A program made the translations under genes and the position numbers. A stretch of 64,000 nucleotides of DNA from Viscum album. Taxonomy: Eukaryota > Streptophyta > Magnoliopsida > Santalales > Viscaceae. The DNA is taken from positions 1,266,035,424 through 1,266,099,423 of the forward strand of contig OY728147.1 of NCBI GenBank assembly GCA_963277665.1, given 5' to 3'. The notes under the pieces are model-generated. The model saw only the letters and a list, made by a program, of their open reading frames with translations. It had not been told where the DNA came from and ran no database searches. Of this stretch, positions 38,011 to 51,283 are shown piece by piece. Position 1 is the stretch's first letter; every line of letters starts with the position of its first letter.

Positions 38011-39080
38011 ATGGTTTTCCGCAGAGGAAACATGGAAGCAGTGATAGGAAGGCATACAGAAGGAAATAACCTTCCGAATCAGCATCCAGAAATGGTCGGA
38101 ATTGGAACTGAACAGTTTGTTGCAGTGATGGCGCAGTTGACTCAAGCGATAAATGGCGGTGGTATCCATGCACGAGATCAGCCAGATCAACCGCAGAGGA
38201 ACATGTCAGTGGTGGAACATTTCATGAGGCAACATCCACCATCATTCAGAGGATCATCTGACCTTGTGATAGCTGAAGTGTGGATTAAAGCACTGGAGAA
38301 GATTTTTGATGTCATGGGGTGTTCAGACAATCAAAAGGTTAGTATTTCTATTTACTGTTTGGAGGGTGAAGCAGATCAGTGGTGGTCTATGGTTCAAAAT
38401 ATCAGGGACGCCGTTGAGATTGATTCTCTTGACTGGGATGAATTCAAAGGTATGTTTCTTGAGAAGTATTTTCCTAAGGCTGTTCGACTTAGGCTGGAAA
38501 AGAAATTCTTGGAATTGAGGCAAGAGGAAGACTCAGTGGCTGCCTATGAAGAAAGGTTCACTCGATTGGCAAGGTATGCTCCAAATTTTATCCGGGACCT
38601 TGATAGTAAAATCAATCGTTTCTACTCTGGATTAAAGCCAAAGTATCGAAGGGAATTAGCTTCTCGTGAGTTTAAAAGTTATGAAAATCTTGTTCGATGT
38701 GCTGAGAAGGTGGATATAGAGTTTGCTGATGACTAAGTTTTCTATAACAACCAGCAAAAGAAGAGACCAAGGTGGCAGGAGAAAGGTACGAATTCTTCAA
38801 AAAAGTCTGATGGTAAAAGAACTAAGTTTCCAGTTTGTGATAAATGTTGCAAAAGGCATGCTGGGGAATGTCTTCTGAATTCTGGGAAGTGCTACCGATG
38901 TGGTAAGATGGGACATAAGGCTTGTGATTGCACTGAAAAGGATCAAGGTGAAGGTAAGAACAAATTTGATTTACAGTTAGTGAAATGTTATAAGTGCAAT
39001 GAGATGGGTCACTATGCAAACGAGTGTCCGACAAGGATCTTGAGTGATGGGAAGCAGTTAGACTACAAGCAGAAAGGGGT
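38011..39080 (+). pseudogene. Element B, gag with zinc knuckles
   Basis: Capsid/nucleocapsid protein. The first in-frame ATG is at 38011 (MVFRRGNMEAV); the open frame extends slightly upstream without ATG. The core has HPPSFRGSSDLVIAEVWIKA, GEADQWWSMVQN, FLEKYFPKAVRL and LELRQEEDSVAAYEERFTRL. An in-frame TAA at 38734-38736 (EFADD.VFYNNQQ) ends the first part. In the same frame after it come [14 protein letters not shown] (about 38891-38932) and [14 protein letters not shown] (about 38986-39027), two CCHC knuckles, and then the protease without a break. Apart from this stop gag looks sound. Confidence 0.9.
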
Positions 39081-40551
39081 GGTGAAATCCTTTGCAACTA
39101 CTTCAGCAGATGTCGGGCCATCAAATGAATTTGTATCAGGTACTTTGTTTGTTTTTTCAGATTATGCCAGTGTGTTGTTTGATTCGGGGTCTACACATTC
39201 TTTCATCTCTGAAACCTTTTCTAGTAAAATGGGAATACCATCTCAAGAAATGACTCCTGAACTTTTGGTAAAAACACCTGGGGGGAATGTTGACGCAAAA
39301 ATAATTTATAAGAATCTTCCTATCCTTATCTGTGGAAAGAACCTACTTGAAAACCTTATTGTTCTACCTCTAGTAGAGTTTGATTTTATCCTGGGTATGG
39401 ATTGGCTCTCTATTTACCATGCTAAGATTGACTGTAGAGCTAAAGAAGTTTCTTTTCAGAAAGACTTTCAGTTTGATTACAAGAATCAACCCTTACTTTT
39501 GATAACATATCAAGAGGCCGAGAAACTTGTGAAAGATGGAAATGAATGTTACCTTGCACACGTCTTTGAAAATAAAGGAACTGTTCAGATTAATGATGTG
39601 CCAGTGGTAAATGAGTATCCTGATGTTTTTCCTGATGAGTTGCCAGGAATAATACCAGATCGGGAAGTTGAGTTTACTGTTGACTTAGTTCCTGATGCTA
39701 AGCCAATTTCAAAACCCCCTTATCGAATGGCACAAATTGAACTTTTAGAGTTGAAGGATCAATTGCAAGATTTATTAGAGAAAGGTTTCATTAGACCTAT
39801 CACTTCACCATGGGGTGATCCTGTTTTATTTGTTAAAAAGAAAGATGGTTCTATGAGACTTTGCATTTATTATAGAGCCTTGAATAATATCACTGTTAAG
39901 AACAAATATCCTTTTCCTCATATCAATGATTTGTTTGATCAGCTCCAGGGAGCTCAGTTTTTTTCAAAGATTGACTAGAGATCGGGGTACCATCAGCTGA
40001 AGGTAAAGGAAGAAGATATTCTGAAGACCGCGTTCCGTACGAGATATGGCCATTATGAATTTGTAGTAATGCCTTTTGGGCTAACCAATGCACCTGCTGT
40101 ATTCAAGGACTTAATGAATGAAATTTTCCATGAGTTCTTGGATAAGTTTGTGGTGGTTTTCATTGATGATATTTTGGTGTTTTCTAAAAGTAAAGAGGAG
40201 CATGAAAGACATTTAAGGGTTATCTTGAAAACCTTAAAAGAAAATAAACTGTATGGGAAATTCAGAAAGTGTGAGTTTTGGTTGCAACAAATTTCTTTCC
40301 TTGGTCACATTGTTTCTAAAGATAGAATAAATGTTGATCCTGCAAAAACAAGAGTTGTGGAAGAATGGCCAAGACCCACAAATGTAACCGAGATTTTTAG
40401 CTTCCTTGGTTTGGCGGGCTATTACCGAAGGTTTGTTAGAAATTTTTCACGGTTATCTAGTCCAATGACTAAGCTAACTCGGAAGGGTGTTAAGTTTATC
40501 TGGACAAAAGAATGTGATGATTGTTTTCAGGAATTGAAAAAAGATTGGTGA
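39081..40551 (+). pseudogene. Element B, protease and reverse transcriptase
   Basis: In the frame of gag. The protease site is [11 protein letters not shown] (about 39175-39207) with FILGMDWLS....KIDC downstream. RT follows: [52 protein letters not shown] and [13 protein letters not shown] with both catalytic Asp. A TAG at 39976-39978 falls at KID.RSG, where relatives have Leu. The frame then closes with TGA at 40549-40551. There an A run (40536-40541) seems one A short, so the coding sequence continues in the -1 frame. CIYY in place of CVDY/CIDY is a further possible lesion. Confidence 0.9.
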
Positions 40552-42497
40552 ATGCTCCAGTTTTGGCAGTACCTTTCAGGAATGGTGAGTTTGTTATATA
40601 CAGTGATGCTTCATTGAAAGGACTTGGTTGCGTCCTAATGCAGAATGATCAGGTAATTGCTTATGCTTCACGACAGTTGAAAACTCATGAGGTAAATTAC
40701 CCTACACATGATTTGGAATTAGCTGCTGTTGTTTTTGCTTTAAAAATTTGGAGGCAACATTTGTATGGAGTAAAGTGTGAAATATATACCGATCACAAAA
40801 GTTTAAAGTATATATTCACTCAGAAAGAGTTAAACATGAGACAAAGGAGATGTCTGGAATTAATCAAGGATTATGATTGTATAATTCATTACCATCCGTT
40901 AAAAGCAATTAAAGTGGCTGATGCTTTGAGTCGGAAAAGTAATGCTTCATTAACAATGTTGTGTTTGGAAGGTGATCCTTTGGTTAAGGATTTGATGAAC
41001 TTTGGCATAGAAGTTGTTGGTGCAGGAAGTCCTTCTGTTTTGTTTCAGGTATCAGTGAGATCATCTCTATCAGATAGAATCAAGCAAGCACAGAAGCAAG
41101 ACAGTGAGTTGCAGAAAAAGGTAGAGCTGGTTCAGAAAGGTAAGTTGCCTGAATTCAACTTTGATAGTGATTGTGTTTTGAGATTTGGGAAGAGATTGTG
41201 TGTGCCTTGTGATTCACAGTTGAAGAGAGATTTGTTATGTGGAGCTCATAGTTCTCCGTTTTCATTTCATCCGGGCAGTACTAAGATGTATAGAGATCTG
41301 CGGGAGTATTACTGGTGGGATGGAATGAAAAGAGACATTGCTGATTTTACTGTGAAGTGTTTGACTTGTCATCAGGTTAAAGCAGAGAGGCAGTTACCGA
41401 AAGGGATGCTTCAACCTTTACCAGTGCCAGAGTGGAAATGGGAGAATATATCCATGGACTTTGTTGTTGGATTACCGAATACATCTCGAGGTAATAATGC
41501 AATCTGGGTTATTGTTGATCGCTTGACCAAATCTGCTCATTTCCTTGCTATACGAGATACTTTCTCTCTTGATCAACTTTCCCGTTTGTATCTTAAAGAG
41601 ATAGTCAGGTTACATGGAGTTCCTCTCTCCATTGTATCGGATCGTGATCCCAGGTTTACTTCTAACTTTTGGAAAGGCCTTCAGAAGTCGTTGGGTACTG
41701 AATTAACTTTTAGTACAGCTTTTCATCCTCAATCAGATGGGAAGTCAGAACGAACAATTCAGACATTAGAGGATATTCTACGAGCTTGTTCTATGGATTA
41801 TCAGGGAAGTTGGGACCAACATCTTTCTTTGGTTGAGTTTTCATATAATAACAGTTTTCATTCCAGTATACAGATGGCACCATTTCAGGCATTATATGGG
41901 AAGCGGTGTCGAACTCCAGCTTTCTGGGATGAAGTGGGTGAAAGGAAGTTGATGGGACCAGAATTGGTAGAAGAGATGGCAGAAAAAGTTCAGCTGATTC
42001 AGAAACACATGAGAACAGCTCAGAGTAGGCAGAAGAGTTATGCGGATAACCGGAGGAAGGATCTATCTTTCGAGGTAGGTGATCATGTTTTTCTCAAGGT
42101 TTCTCCTTGGAAAAGCGTGATGAGATTTGGTAAGAAAGGAAAGTTGAGTCCAAGGTTCATTGGACCATACGAAATTCTGGAGAGAGTTGGATCAGTTGCA
42201 TACCGAGTGGCTTTACCTCCGATTTTATCTCAGGTACACAATGTTTTTCACGTTTCAATGTTGAGAAAGTATATGCCAGATCCATCTCATGTTTTGAGTC
42301 CAGAGGTAGTTCAGCTGGAAGAGAACCTATCTTATGAGGAACAACCGGTCCAGATTCTTGACCACAGGGAGCAAGTGTTATGGAATAAGGTGATTCATCA
42401 GGTAAAGGTTTTGTGGAAAAACCACATGATTGAAGAGGCAACATGGGAATCTGAAAATGCAATGAAGGATAAGTACCCCCATTTATTTGATAAGTAA
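40542..42497 (+). pseudogene. Element B, RNase H, integrase and chromodomain
   Basis: This frame is open for over 650 codons, offset by one base from gag-RT. RNase H has [47 protein letters not shown] and VADALSRK. Integrase has H.....[26 protein letters not shown] and [10 protein letters not shown], so the zinc finger and D,D,E triad look complete. GPY/F is [12 protein letters not shown] and the chromodomain spans [11 protein letters not shown] to EEATWESE before the stop at 42495-42497. Only the upstream frameshift keeps it from being translated with gag, so this part could still act if joined by a related element. Confidence 0.92.
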
Positions 42498-42522
42498 ATA
42501 AATTGCGGGGACGCAATTTTCT

Positions 42523-42536
42523 AAAGGGGGGAGGGA
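42523..42536 (+). other. Element B, polypurine tract
   Basis: AAAGGGGGGAGGGA, purines only, directly before the 3' LTR. Confidence 0.97.
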
Positions 42537-45500
42537 TGTAACATCCCAAGTAAGTAATGAATAATAGATATTTTTATCTATGTCTATTAATGATTAAGAT
42601 AGTGTTATAGAGGCTTAAAATGAAAGTAAATACAATCTTATGCATGGAATAAACTAATATTCTTAAAAGATTGTTTTACTGCCTTTTGATGGCAAACCAT
42701 TTTTGAATCTATCTTTTGACAATTTTATAAACTATGTTTGTCAAAATAAACTTATCCTTTATGATTGGGACATCAAAATTTACTTTGTGTGAATTTTTGG
42801 TATTTTTCTGACAATGTTCATTTTTTAATGAATAGTAAAAAATACTGCATTTTACATCAAAACTTCTTTTTAATCTAATTTATTTATATGATTATATTAT
42901 GTTTTTAATTGGTTTTGAAGTGAAATTAGAATATATTTTTACCATTTTATCCTATGGTGGTCATTGGAATCAATTTCACTTTGAAATTAGACTTAAACTG
43001 GTGTCAATCTTTTGATACTTATTGTTTTGTAAAAAACACGCTATTTGCTCTGGCAGCGGGAATTAATTATTAAAATAATTAATGTGACTTATATGATTTT
43101 AATTTTGTAAAATAGACTTCATTTTGGAATTCGGAATATCAAATATATCTTAGGGTGAATTTTTTCTTAATTTTCTGAAAAACTTCAATTTTTGATGAAT
43201 AGTGAAACCACTAAGTGGTAATCAAGCAAACTGATTTTTCAGTTAAATGACAGTTTACCACTAATGTGTATTGAATTTTGAAAGTCAGACATACATGGTT
43301 GTCATTAAGAAGTAAAATGTGGTTCAATGAGATTAAAATAATTTTTTGGTGAATAGTAACTTATTAAGTTTTTAATCGCGATTAGTGGTAATTACTGTAG
43401 TTTAAGGTATAAATAATGCTTTAATAATAGGAAATGTCCTAGAAACATGTCCCAACCTTATTGGTTGTGTCATGGCCGACCAAGACAAGCCATGGGTAAA
43501 CTTGGGGACCCCATGGAGACACTTTGGTTTGGAAATGACATAAATAACTTTTTATTAAATGTTAAAGTAAAAATGACACAAACAAGAGATGTTTTAAAAA
43601 AACAATTTTTACATGGGGTTATAAATATAATATTTTTGATTATAAATAGTCATTGGAAAGATAAAAAGATTTCCTACATCATAGTATTTTGTTTATGATT
43701 TTTAGACATTAAATAAATTAAATTATTTATGACATAATAATGATGCAGCGATGACATCATTATTTGATGATTTAAATAAAATGTAAAGATAATATAAAAT
43801 ATATGAACTACACATGTCCAAAACCAATTGGATGAGTGGATTTCGAACCCTTATAACCATATCCACGAATTATATCAATGTGGGACCTTTTAAAACCGAA
43901 ACTCATTTTCAAATAAAGTAATATTTCTTTCATTTCCAAAAGTGCCCCTCCTCTCCTCTTATAAAAGGCCCCCACCTCTACCTCATTTAATACACTTCTC
44001 AAGCCTTTGGCTCGGCCAACCCCTACCTATTTACTCTCTCCACATCAATCTCCTCATCCTAGAGGATTCCCTTTGGGCAGAATACTTTCAAATGAAGCCT
44101 TTAGGCTCAAATCAAAAGGATTTACACTTTTTAAGGTAATTCATTCTCTCATGTTCATTTGTTTTATTTTGCTTCTCCAACCCCCTAAATTATTTTTATT
44201 TACTTCTTTTGTAACAACACCAGTATCTTCAATATAATAGGATGTTGTTATAAGATTTATTTGAGCTACACTCTCACACAACTACATCAAATGGTTAAAG
44301 AACATACGGTTTCCGTGGATGGCGAAATTCTGCCTCCCGAAACGATGATTGTTCAATACTCATTTAACACCTTCAAAGGTGTCCATTATGATGTCACTAT
44401 TTTTATATATGATATATAATATGTCTATGTTTTCCTTAAGCTTATGTTTTTTTCATTTTGGGCATAACTTTATGGTTTCCATTATGGGTAAACACGATAT
44501 CTTCATTTTAGGAAGTGCGGACTACCGCCCCCTAAAAGTGATTTGATTCATTAATACCATATGTGGGACATATAAAGGATGGAACTATGATATTATATAT
44601 GATATTATACTGGAATTAAAATATACCTTTATATCATTATGATTCCATTCTATAAAATACGAAATAGAAATGAAAGTAGCGTTCATGCGTACGTACGGCT
44701 TACCGTCTCCATAAACGGTGCATTTCATTTCTTACCTCTAAATGATTATGTAATATTATAAATGCATGTATGTACTGGATATATATATATGAAATATATG
44801 ATATCTACATCATGAATACCATTCTGGATATAACGAACCTATGACCAAATTAACAACATGTAAGTGTAAGAAGTCTATTTTTGACTTAAGAACCAAATAC
44901 CGACAAAATGAACATTATTAACTTAACTGATTACATGATGTTCATAACATGGTATAAAAGGAATAATGAACTTGAAAAAGATTCATAAGCAAGTAGAGAT
45001 TATCTCAAGTTTATTATTCAGGAGATTAAAGAACGGTCAGGTCAAGTTGGATACGAGGTATGGGACTTCGTCTCAATCTCCTTTCGTTGAGGCATATTTT
45101 ATTTTATACACAACTTTCTTTTATACGGTGTATAAACCCCTTTGACTTTTACGTTTATTCAAAAGGAATATTTTTTATACAAAGCGTTTACTAAACGATA
45201 AAAGGGAATGTTTTTGTCGTACGTATGCAGCGACAACGACTTCTCCGCCGTCGTGACCGTTATTTGAGTTTCGGCTTCCTCTACAAGCCATACCTTCTTT
45301 TTAAAAGAAAAATAAATACCATGTTTTACTTTTCTTTTATTTTAGTATTGAAAATGGTTTTCATAATGTTTTTATATCAATGTGTTGTATTGATATCTCG
45401 TGATTGAAATGTGGAAATTTTATGTTTCCTTTATGCATGTTTTATGTGTTATGATTATGTTATGGTTCTTGGGCATTATTATGAAGACGGGTGGTTCCGT

Positions 45501-46111
45501 GATAAACTAAGGGCGGGTGAGCCCGATATAGCTCTCCAATGCATTGGGTAACGCGAAGGAGTGAAACGTTACGGTTTCTCCGAAGAGATTTTAGGGAATA
45601 TACTCTGATGGGTATTCCAAACGTAACCAAGAGGGTTACTCCCTACGTAAGAATGTTATGAATGCCTCAAGTTACCTTTACGTATTATGATTTCTATGAT
45701 TTATTCATGATTTTATGAGGTATGTTAAAGTGCCTATGTTTTGTGGGTAAAGTATGATATTATTCTTATGTATATATGAACTAATGTTTCCTTTCCATGT
45801 TTTTTTATAACCCATACTGAGTTTTTATGCTCATCCCAAGTTTTTGAAATGTTTTTAACAGGTCAAGGGAAAGGTACATGATAAGATGATAGAGTCAAGG
45901 ATGTGTCATGAAATAATCCATGTTTTATTTTAAATGTGTTTCCATTGATGGGAATGAAGAATACTATCTTTATGTAACCACTTTGTTTATATGTGGAATG
46001 TAATGCAAGTTTTATGATCTAATTCTCTAAAACTCTAAACCCGAAAAGATCCTCAATGTGTAATCTTGTAATAACTCAAGATTAAGTAAGGTTTAAGGCT
46101 GGGGCCTTATA
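42537..46111 (+). repeat. Element B, 3' LTR (3575 bp)
   Basis: Partner of 34299-37875, same TG...TA ends, TATA box at 43960, about 2-3 percent different by eye, with only small indels. Confidence 0.95.
43960..43967 (+). promoter_or_regulatory. TATA box of element B, 3' LTR
   Basis: TATAAAAG in the same context as 35721-35728. It could drive transcription outward into element C. Confidence 0.7.
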
Positions 46112-46116
46112 CCTAT
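46112..46116. repeat. Target-site duplication of element B, right
   Basis: CCTAT directly after the LTR; identical to 34294-34298. Confidence 0.95.
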
Positions 46117-46620
46117 TGAAGCCAAAATTCACATTTACTAAATTTACCATAAACCTCTTTTGGCCTCAAGACCTCAATAATTGTTCATAAATGAGTGTAA
46201 TGATCCTCATAACTCTTAAAGTATATAATAATGTCATCAATAGATACCACTATAAACATATCATGGTAGTCTTTGAATACTCTATTCATAAAATCAATAA
46301 ATATAGTGGGGGAATTTATCAATCTAAATGGAATTATTGTGAACTCATAATTACCATAACTCATTTGAAATATTATTTTTGGAATATATAGCTTCTTGAA
46401 TTTTAACTGTTGGTAGATAAATAAACGATTAATCTTTGAATATAATTGATACCCTTAATTTTGAGTTATGATTTCATCAATACTAGGTAATAGGTTCTTT
46501 TTATTTATATAAATTCCAATAATTTTCAATAATTGATGCATATTCTCATTTCCCCATCCTTATTTTTAATAAAAAAACATTGGTTCTACTCATAGTGAAA
46601 CACTTAGAAAAGAGAAACCA
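46112..46620 (-). pseudogene. Element C, reverse transcriptase core, cut by B
   Basis: On the minus strand from 46590: VLFIKNKDGEMRICIDYWNL pieced from two frames, then SIDEI, GYQLYSKIN. Then SYGNYEFTIIPFRLINSPTIF and FMNRVFKDYHDMFIVVSIDDIII (46360-46220). Relatives have [41 protein letters not shown] and [13 protein letters not shown]. Both catalytic Asp remain, although stops lie elsewhere. It ends at the B insertion with VYGKFSKCEFWLQ, whose continuation is at 34298 and below. Confidence 0.85.
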
Positions 46621-46944
46621 TAATCACATAAGTCTTTTATGCCATAAATCAAATCTACTCACTCCATTGTATCCATCCTATTAGGTGGATTACATGTCAA
46701 ATTTGTAGTAAGATGAGATCAATAGTGAATTCAACTTCTCGACCAATGGGTAATCCATGTAATTAATCAGAAAATACATTAATATATTCTCACATAACTA
46801 ATAAATCCTATATTCTATAAATACACTTATCGACAGAAGATTAAATTATCATGATATAAACATCAATAGTTTCATTAAGATGAGATATTAGGGGAGTTCA
46901 AGATAATACTTAGGCAATGACGTCTCTTCATAAAAAACATGTAA

Positions 46945-47110
46945 TTACTTACTTCCATAACTATTTCTAACTTTTTTCCCAATATAATAAATTTTTGATT
47001 TATAATTTGAGATCCACTTAACCACTATGATTGCAGAAAAATCCATCATATGTATTATGATTATAATTTTCATGAGATAGGACTCCTGCATCCTAATTTT
47101 AAGGGCCTGG
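46945..47110 (-). pseudogene. Element C, decayed protease end
   Basis: A minus-strand frame reads MMDFSAIIVVKWISNYKSKIYY then KKVRN. This matches the C-terminal protease block ([19 protein letters not shown]). The GMD is now VVK. The DTGASHSF active site is not readable upstream, and the 50 codons before this block are unexplained. Confidence 0.6.
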
Positions 47111-47449
47111 TGCACCTTTGCTTCATCCAGTGTTCCACTTGATGTTCTAATAGACAAAAGGTTATTTTTTTACCAGGGTTTATTGAATATTCTTTGAAAA
47201 TATATTGTATATAAACTAATTGGTATATCCTGAATTGATCAATTTATTAGGTAAATTTGAATTTATAATCAAAGAACTAATTATCACGATATTTTGATCT
47301 ATGACATCATATTTTTTTTGGAAAATGATGGAACATGATCCATAGGGTGATTCTATGGAAGATTAACTTTCAATTAAATGAATTTTTTAGACTGATATCT
47401 TATCTCTTTGTGGTTTAAGATTTTTAAAATAGTTTCTCCCCTATTTCCT

Positions 47450-48170
47450 TTTCTCTCACGATCTAGATGACCCTTCTCTTCACATTTGAAACATACATCT
47501 AATTCCCTTAAATAGGTTCCTTGGGGGTTTCCCACATTTATTACAAATAGGGAAATCTAAGTTTATGTTATTTTCCTTCTCATCCATTGTATCCATATAG
47601 TGATAATTTATCCTCTTCTTTTAATGTTTCGAATTATAAGGAATGGATTTTGAGAAATCATTTTCATTATTCATTGTACATATTAATATTTTCCTTTATG
47701 TGGAGAGATTTTGAGATAATAAGGATATTTTAACATTACGATTTAAACAGTCAAAAAAGTTATCTTATGTTTAGGTTTTCATAGATAATTGACATCTAAA
47801 CTTTAAAACCTTATGAAATAAGCCTCATATTAATCCATTGTTTCTTATTGTTTTTATCTTAGGTTTAAAAATTTCCTTTATATCTCATCAAATTTCTCTG
47901 AAGGAAAATATTTTAATAGAAAAATTTCTTTAAATAATGTCAATTCTATGATCCCAATCTTTCCTACTTCCTTATTGTTTTGAATTAAGTACAACCACTG
48001 GTCGGTATCACCACTTAGATGATACAGAACCATAATTAATTTCTCTATAATAGATCATCCATATTTCAAAAATATTTTCTCAATAATGTTATTCAATTTT
48101 TCTACCTCTGTAGTATTATTGGTCCCACTAAAATTTGGCAGTTTTTCCTCATAAAATGATCCCATATGAT
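47450..48170 (-). pseudogene. Element C, decayed gag
   Basis: Near 47540-47460 the minus strand gives ICNKCGKPPRN and, after FKGIR, CMFQM, fitting a broken pair of CCHC knuckles. Near 47960-47870 it gives ELTLFKEIFLLKYFPSEKFDEI, a stop, RKFLNLR, comparable to the F...FL.KYFP.......EFL.L.Q motif of gag. The order toward the 5' LTR at 48290 is right. Stops are frequent. Confidence 0.6.
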
Positions 48171-48289
48171 ATATAACTATGGATGGGAAACTAGTTTCCC
48201 TACATGGGAAACATTATTTTTCATAATCTAAGTCAATTTTTCTATAACATAAATAATTTTCCCTACATAAATTTTATCTCTATCATCTT

Positions 48290-51283
48290 AATTATTCATA
48301 TATCCATCACATTGTGTGTGTTTATTGGACCCAGTTTCACAAATCCAGTTGGTAATTTATTGTATAGAAAATAGATTGCAATATATTTCATTCCAAGGAC
48401 CATGGTTTAAAAGACCTCAAAAGACTTAAAAAAATTACATTAAAACATTACATCATAAATGTATAAGTATTTTTTCCAAAATTAAATCCTTGATAAATCA
48501 TATTATCCCACTTCATTACCTACAAAAATGTAGATACAACATTAAGTTGTGAGATTATATGATAGGTCTAGTAAAAACATACAATGGAAGTTAATAAAAG
48601 ATAAATATGGAATGAGAAACATCCTGAGTACAACTGAAGCCATAATAATGAATAAATAAGAGTCATCCATGGATGAAATTGTCATGTCTATTCAAATGGA
48701 CCATAGAAAATAATATAACAGATGGAATTTAATAATTATAGACATCATAATCCTATCGTTAAGGCTTTTTACTAAGACATTATACATAGAGTGTAAAGAC
48801 ACTCCCATTAACCAATCTTAGTTGTCCCATGAATCCAACCAGTGCAATTAGGGGATATATAATTGTAGGACCCACACATCATATAAAATTACTTTGTATT
48901 CCTTCAAATACCCAATGATTATAGCATATAAGTGGAATAATGTTCATGATTGAACAATTTAGAAATGCATGTAATATTTTTCTAATGAAACTTATCATAA
49001 TGGTCAATCTCATATATAACAACATATTTTATGCGTTATAAATATATTTCCTTGGTCAATTTATTACTAATAATTTCTATGTGAATTCCCACAACACATA
49101 AAATGAAGAATTAGGGATTAACTTTTTTGAAAAAGAACACACTACAAGTGATTTAAAAGAAATTATATCTTACGGGTAGATTTAAATCTTTATTATTTTC
49201 AATGTGCTAATGAAATTGTATTTGAAATTTTAGGAATCAAAAGAAAAACATACATTATAGACCACCAAATAAATACTATAATTTAGTTTATTAAAATTAT
49301 GGTGATTATCCCTAGAATATACCCAAGGAAGGTCAAACTTGATGCACTTTAAGGGACCATTAATTGTGTTCTTGGATGATGAATGGGTTATACCAGAACA
49401 ATACTTTTTCATGTTTTTACCCCCAAGATATGTATGATCCAAAACCATTTCTAGTTGAGAGGGATACATTTCTATGGAAAATCAAAGACTTTTTTCATAA
49501 CCAAAGTATAGGATTTCTATGGCTAATGTGAGGGTTAGGTGTAGTAAAATATATGAATTGTGATTAACGATAGTGAAAGGAATGAAAAAAGGGTTATATG
49601 TCCTAATAATAGAACATAAAAGACATAAATACAATAATTGTTCTATAACTTGTGTATTGAGAATGATATTAAAATAGTACTGAAAAACAGAAAATTATAA
49701 AGAGAGAGAGAATCAACAATTACTTCGACATAGTAATGGATTACAAAAAGGGTACAAATTAATGTATTTGGGTAATGTATCCATAATAACAGTTCAATTG
49801 GAAGATAATAACATGGATAAATATCATATGATCATATAAAACTCTAATTTAAATGTGATTTTTATATGTCAATTCAAATTATAGTTATGGAGAGAGATAA
49901 AGGAGCCCATTACTCTCTTGAGATTCTTAGATTAGAACCTAGACATTGATCTAACCAAAATCATCACTAATGAAGGGTTGGATAGGTGAGAGACTCTATA
50001 AAAGGTAAAAAAAATATTGGTCATAAAATTTTATTTTAAAAAATGAGATGATGGGGTGGGGATTTATATGTATATTGAGATGACCTTATTTGAATAATTT
50101 ATTAGTTATTTTATAATTCCAATATCAGTTAGTTCCCCAATATAACCATTTATATTTATTTTTACCCTTAATGCCTTATTATATTTTTAGTTCCAAAAAA
50201 GTGAAATAATACTTCCTTAGCCTAAATGAGTCATGATTCTATAAAAATGATGTAATTTATACCTTATTTACCTAATTTTACTATATTCCACCAGTTTTAA
50301 CATATTTCAATATTTTAGTTTGAAATTAAAATAAACTTATTGGAATATTTAGGCCTTCCTGATTACAAATATGTAGTAAATTTTACCATATTAATTATCA
50401 GATTACATACAAAGTAAATTTTGTTATAGTTTGATATATTCATAAAAAATAATGTTATAGAATAAATTAACATTTAATTTCTTAATTAGATTATATTATA
50501 AAACAAATCTACCCCAAGATACATAAACTATAATCACATAATCATATTCCATAAGGGTATGTTAGGAAATGATGGTAATGGTTTGGTTTTTCCAACATTG
50601 ATCGGGTTGTGATCTCCACTAACATTAACTTCTCCCATAGATAGTTCTTCACCAACTTCACTTATTGGAGTTATTCTTGGTCTTGATCAATGGTGAACCC
50701 CAGAGATGCTATCACCTTTCCATGATCTAGTAAATGAAAATTATATATGATTTTTGTACTGGTTGAAGCCTTATTTACTCCCTTTTAAGATAATTTCATT
50801 CATAAATACCCTCAATATATACTTATATTAATGTTCTTATTATTAATCATTATACAACCAATAATAATAATTACCAAAACCAAATTGAAAAATGATCATA
50901 ATTACCAATGTTCATATTGAACACTTTTCATAATTTCAAATGGTCATTTTAATCCTTATATATACACACCAACATCTGAATCCCTTATCATTCTCTATGT
51001 ATATAAAATGTGTCAATTTAAAATTTTATTCTTATCTTCTTAATATCAATTTTTCTCAAATAATTTAAATTCTTTACTGAGTATGACCCATCAGAGTACA
51101 AGACTACAATGTTATCATACATTGTTACATGATTTATAATACTAATTTTATATTATGTTATAAATTTAATTTTAGATATTTTTATATGTGGTGTATTTTT
51201 ATAATTAAATAATAAATTTTTATTAATGAAAAAAATATTATGATAAAAGGTTAATGTACACTTTTAGAATATTAGGTGTTACA
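48290..51283 (-). repeat. Element C, 5' LTR (~3.0 kb)
   Basis: Partner of 29020-32067. The outer end on the minus strand is TGTAACACCTAATATTC at 51283. The inner end is uncertain by tens of bases. AATTAAGATGATAGAG (minus, about 48276-48292) might be the worn primer site TTGGTATCAGAG. Divergence from the partner is large, showing old age. Confidence 0.75.

Larger units (their letters stand above)
34299..46111 (+). mobile_element. Element B: complete, nearly intact Tekay-type chromovirus
   Basis: Length 11,813 bp, flanked by CCTAT. The order is 5' LTR, tRNA-iMet primer site, gag with zinc knuckles, protease, RT, RNase H, integrase, chromodomain, perfect purine tract, 3' LTR. By eye the LTRs differ at 5 of the first ~245 bases. 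Only three lesions are seen in the ~4.5-kb coding region. The LTRs end in TA instead of CA in both copies. It sits inside the RT gene of element C in opposite orientation. Confidence 0.95.
29020..51283 (-). mobile_element. Element C: old Tekay-type element, split by B
   Basis: Paired LTRs (29020-32067 and about 48290-51283) flank a minus-strand internal region that reads gag, protease, RT, RNase H, integrase in order. Without B (11.8 kb) C is about 10.4 kb. Possible target duplication: TCCAT at 29015-29019 against CCCAT at 51284-51288 (4 of 5). B interrupts the RT gene. Decay is heavy but motifs are still legible in many places. Confidence 0.75.

Noticed and set aside
40530..40560. Programmed -1 frameshift at AAAAAAG in element B
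   Set aside because: The codon phase does not give a proper slippery pairing, the site lies inside RT-RNase H where no frameshift is known, and a lost A in a homopolymer explains it.
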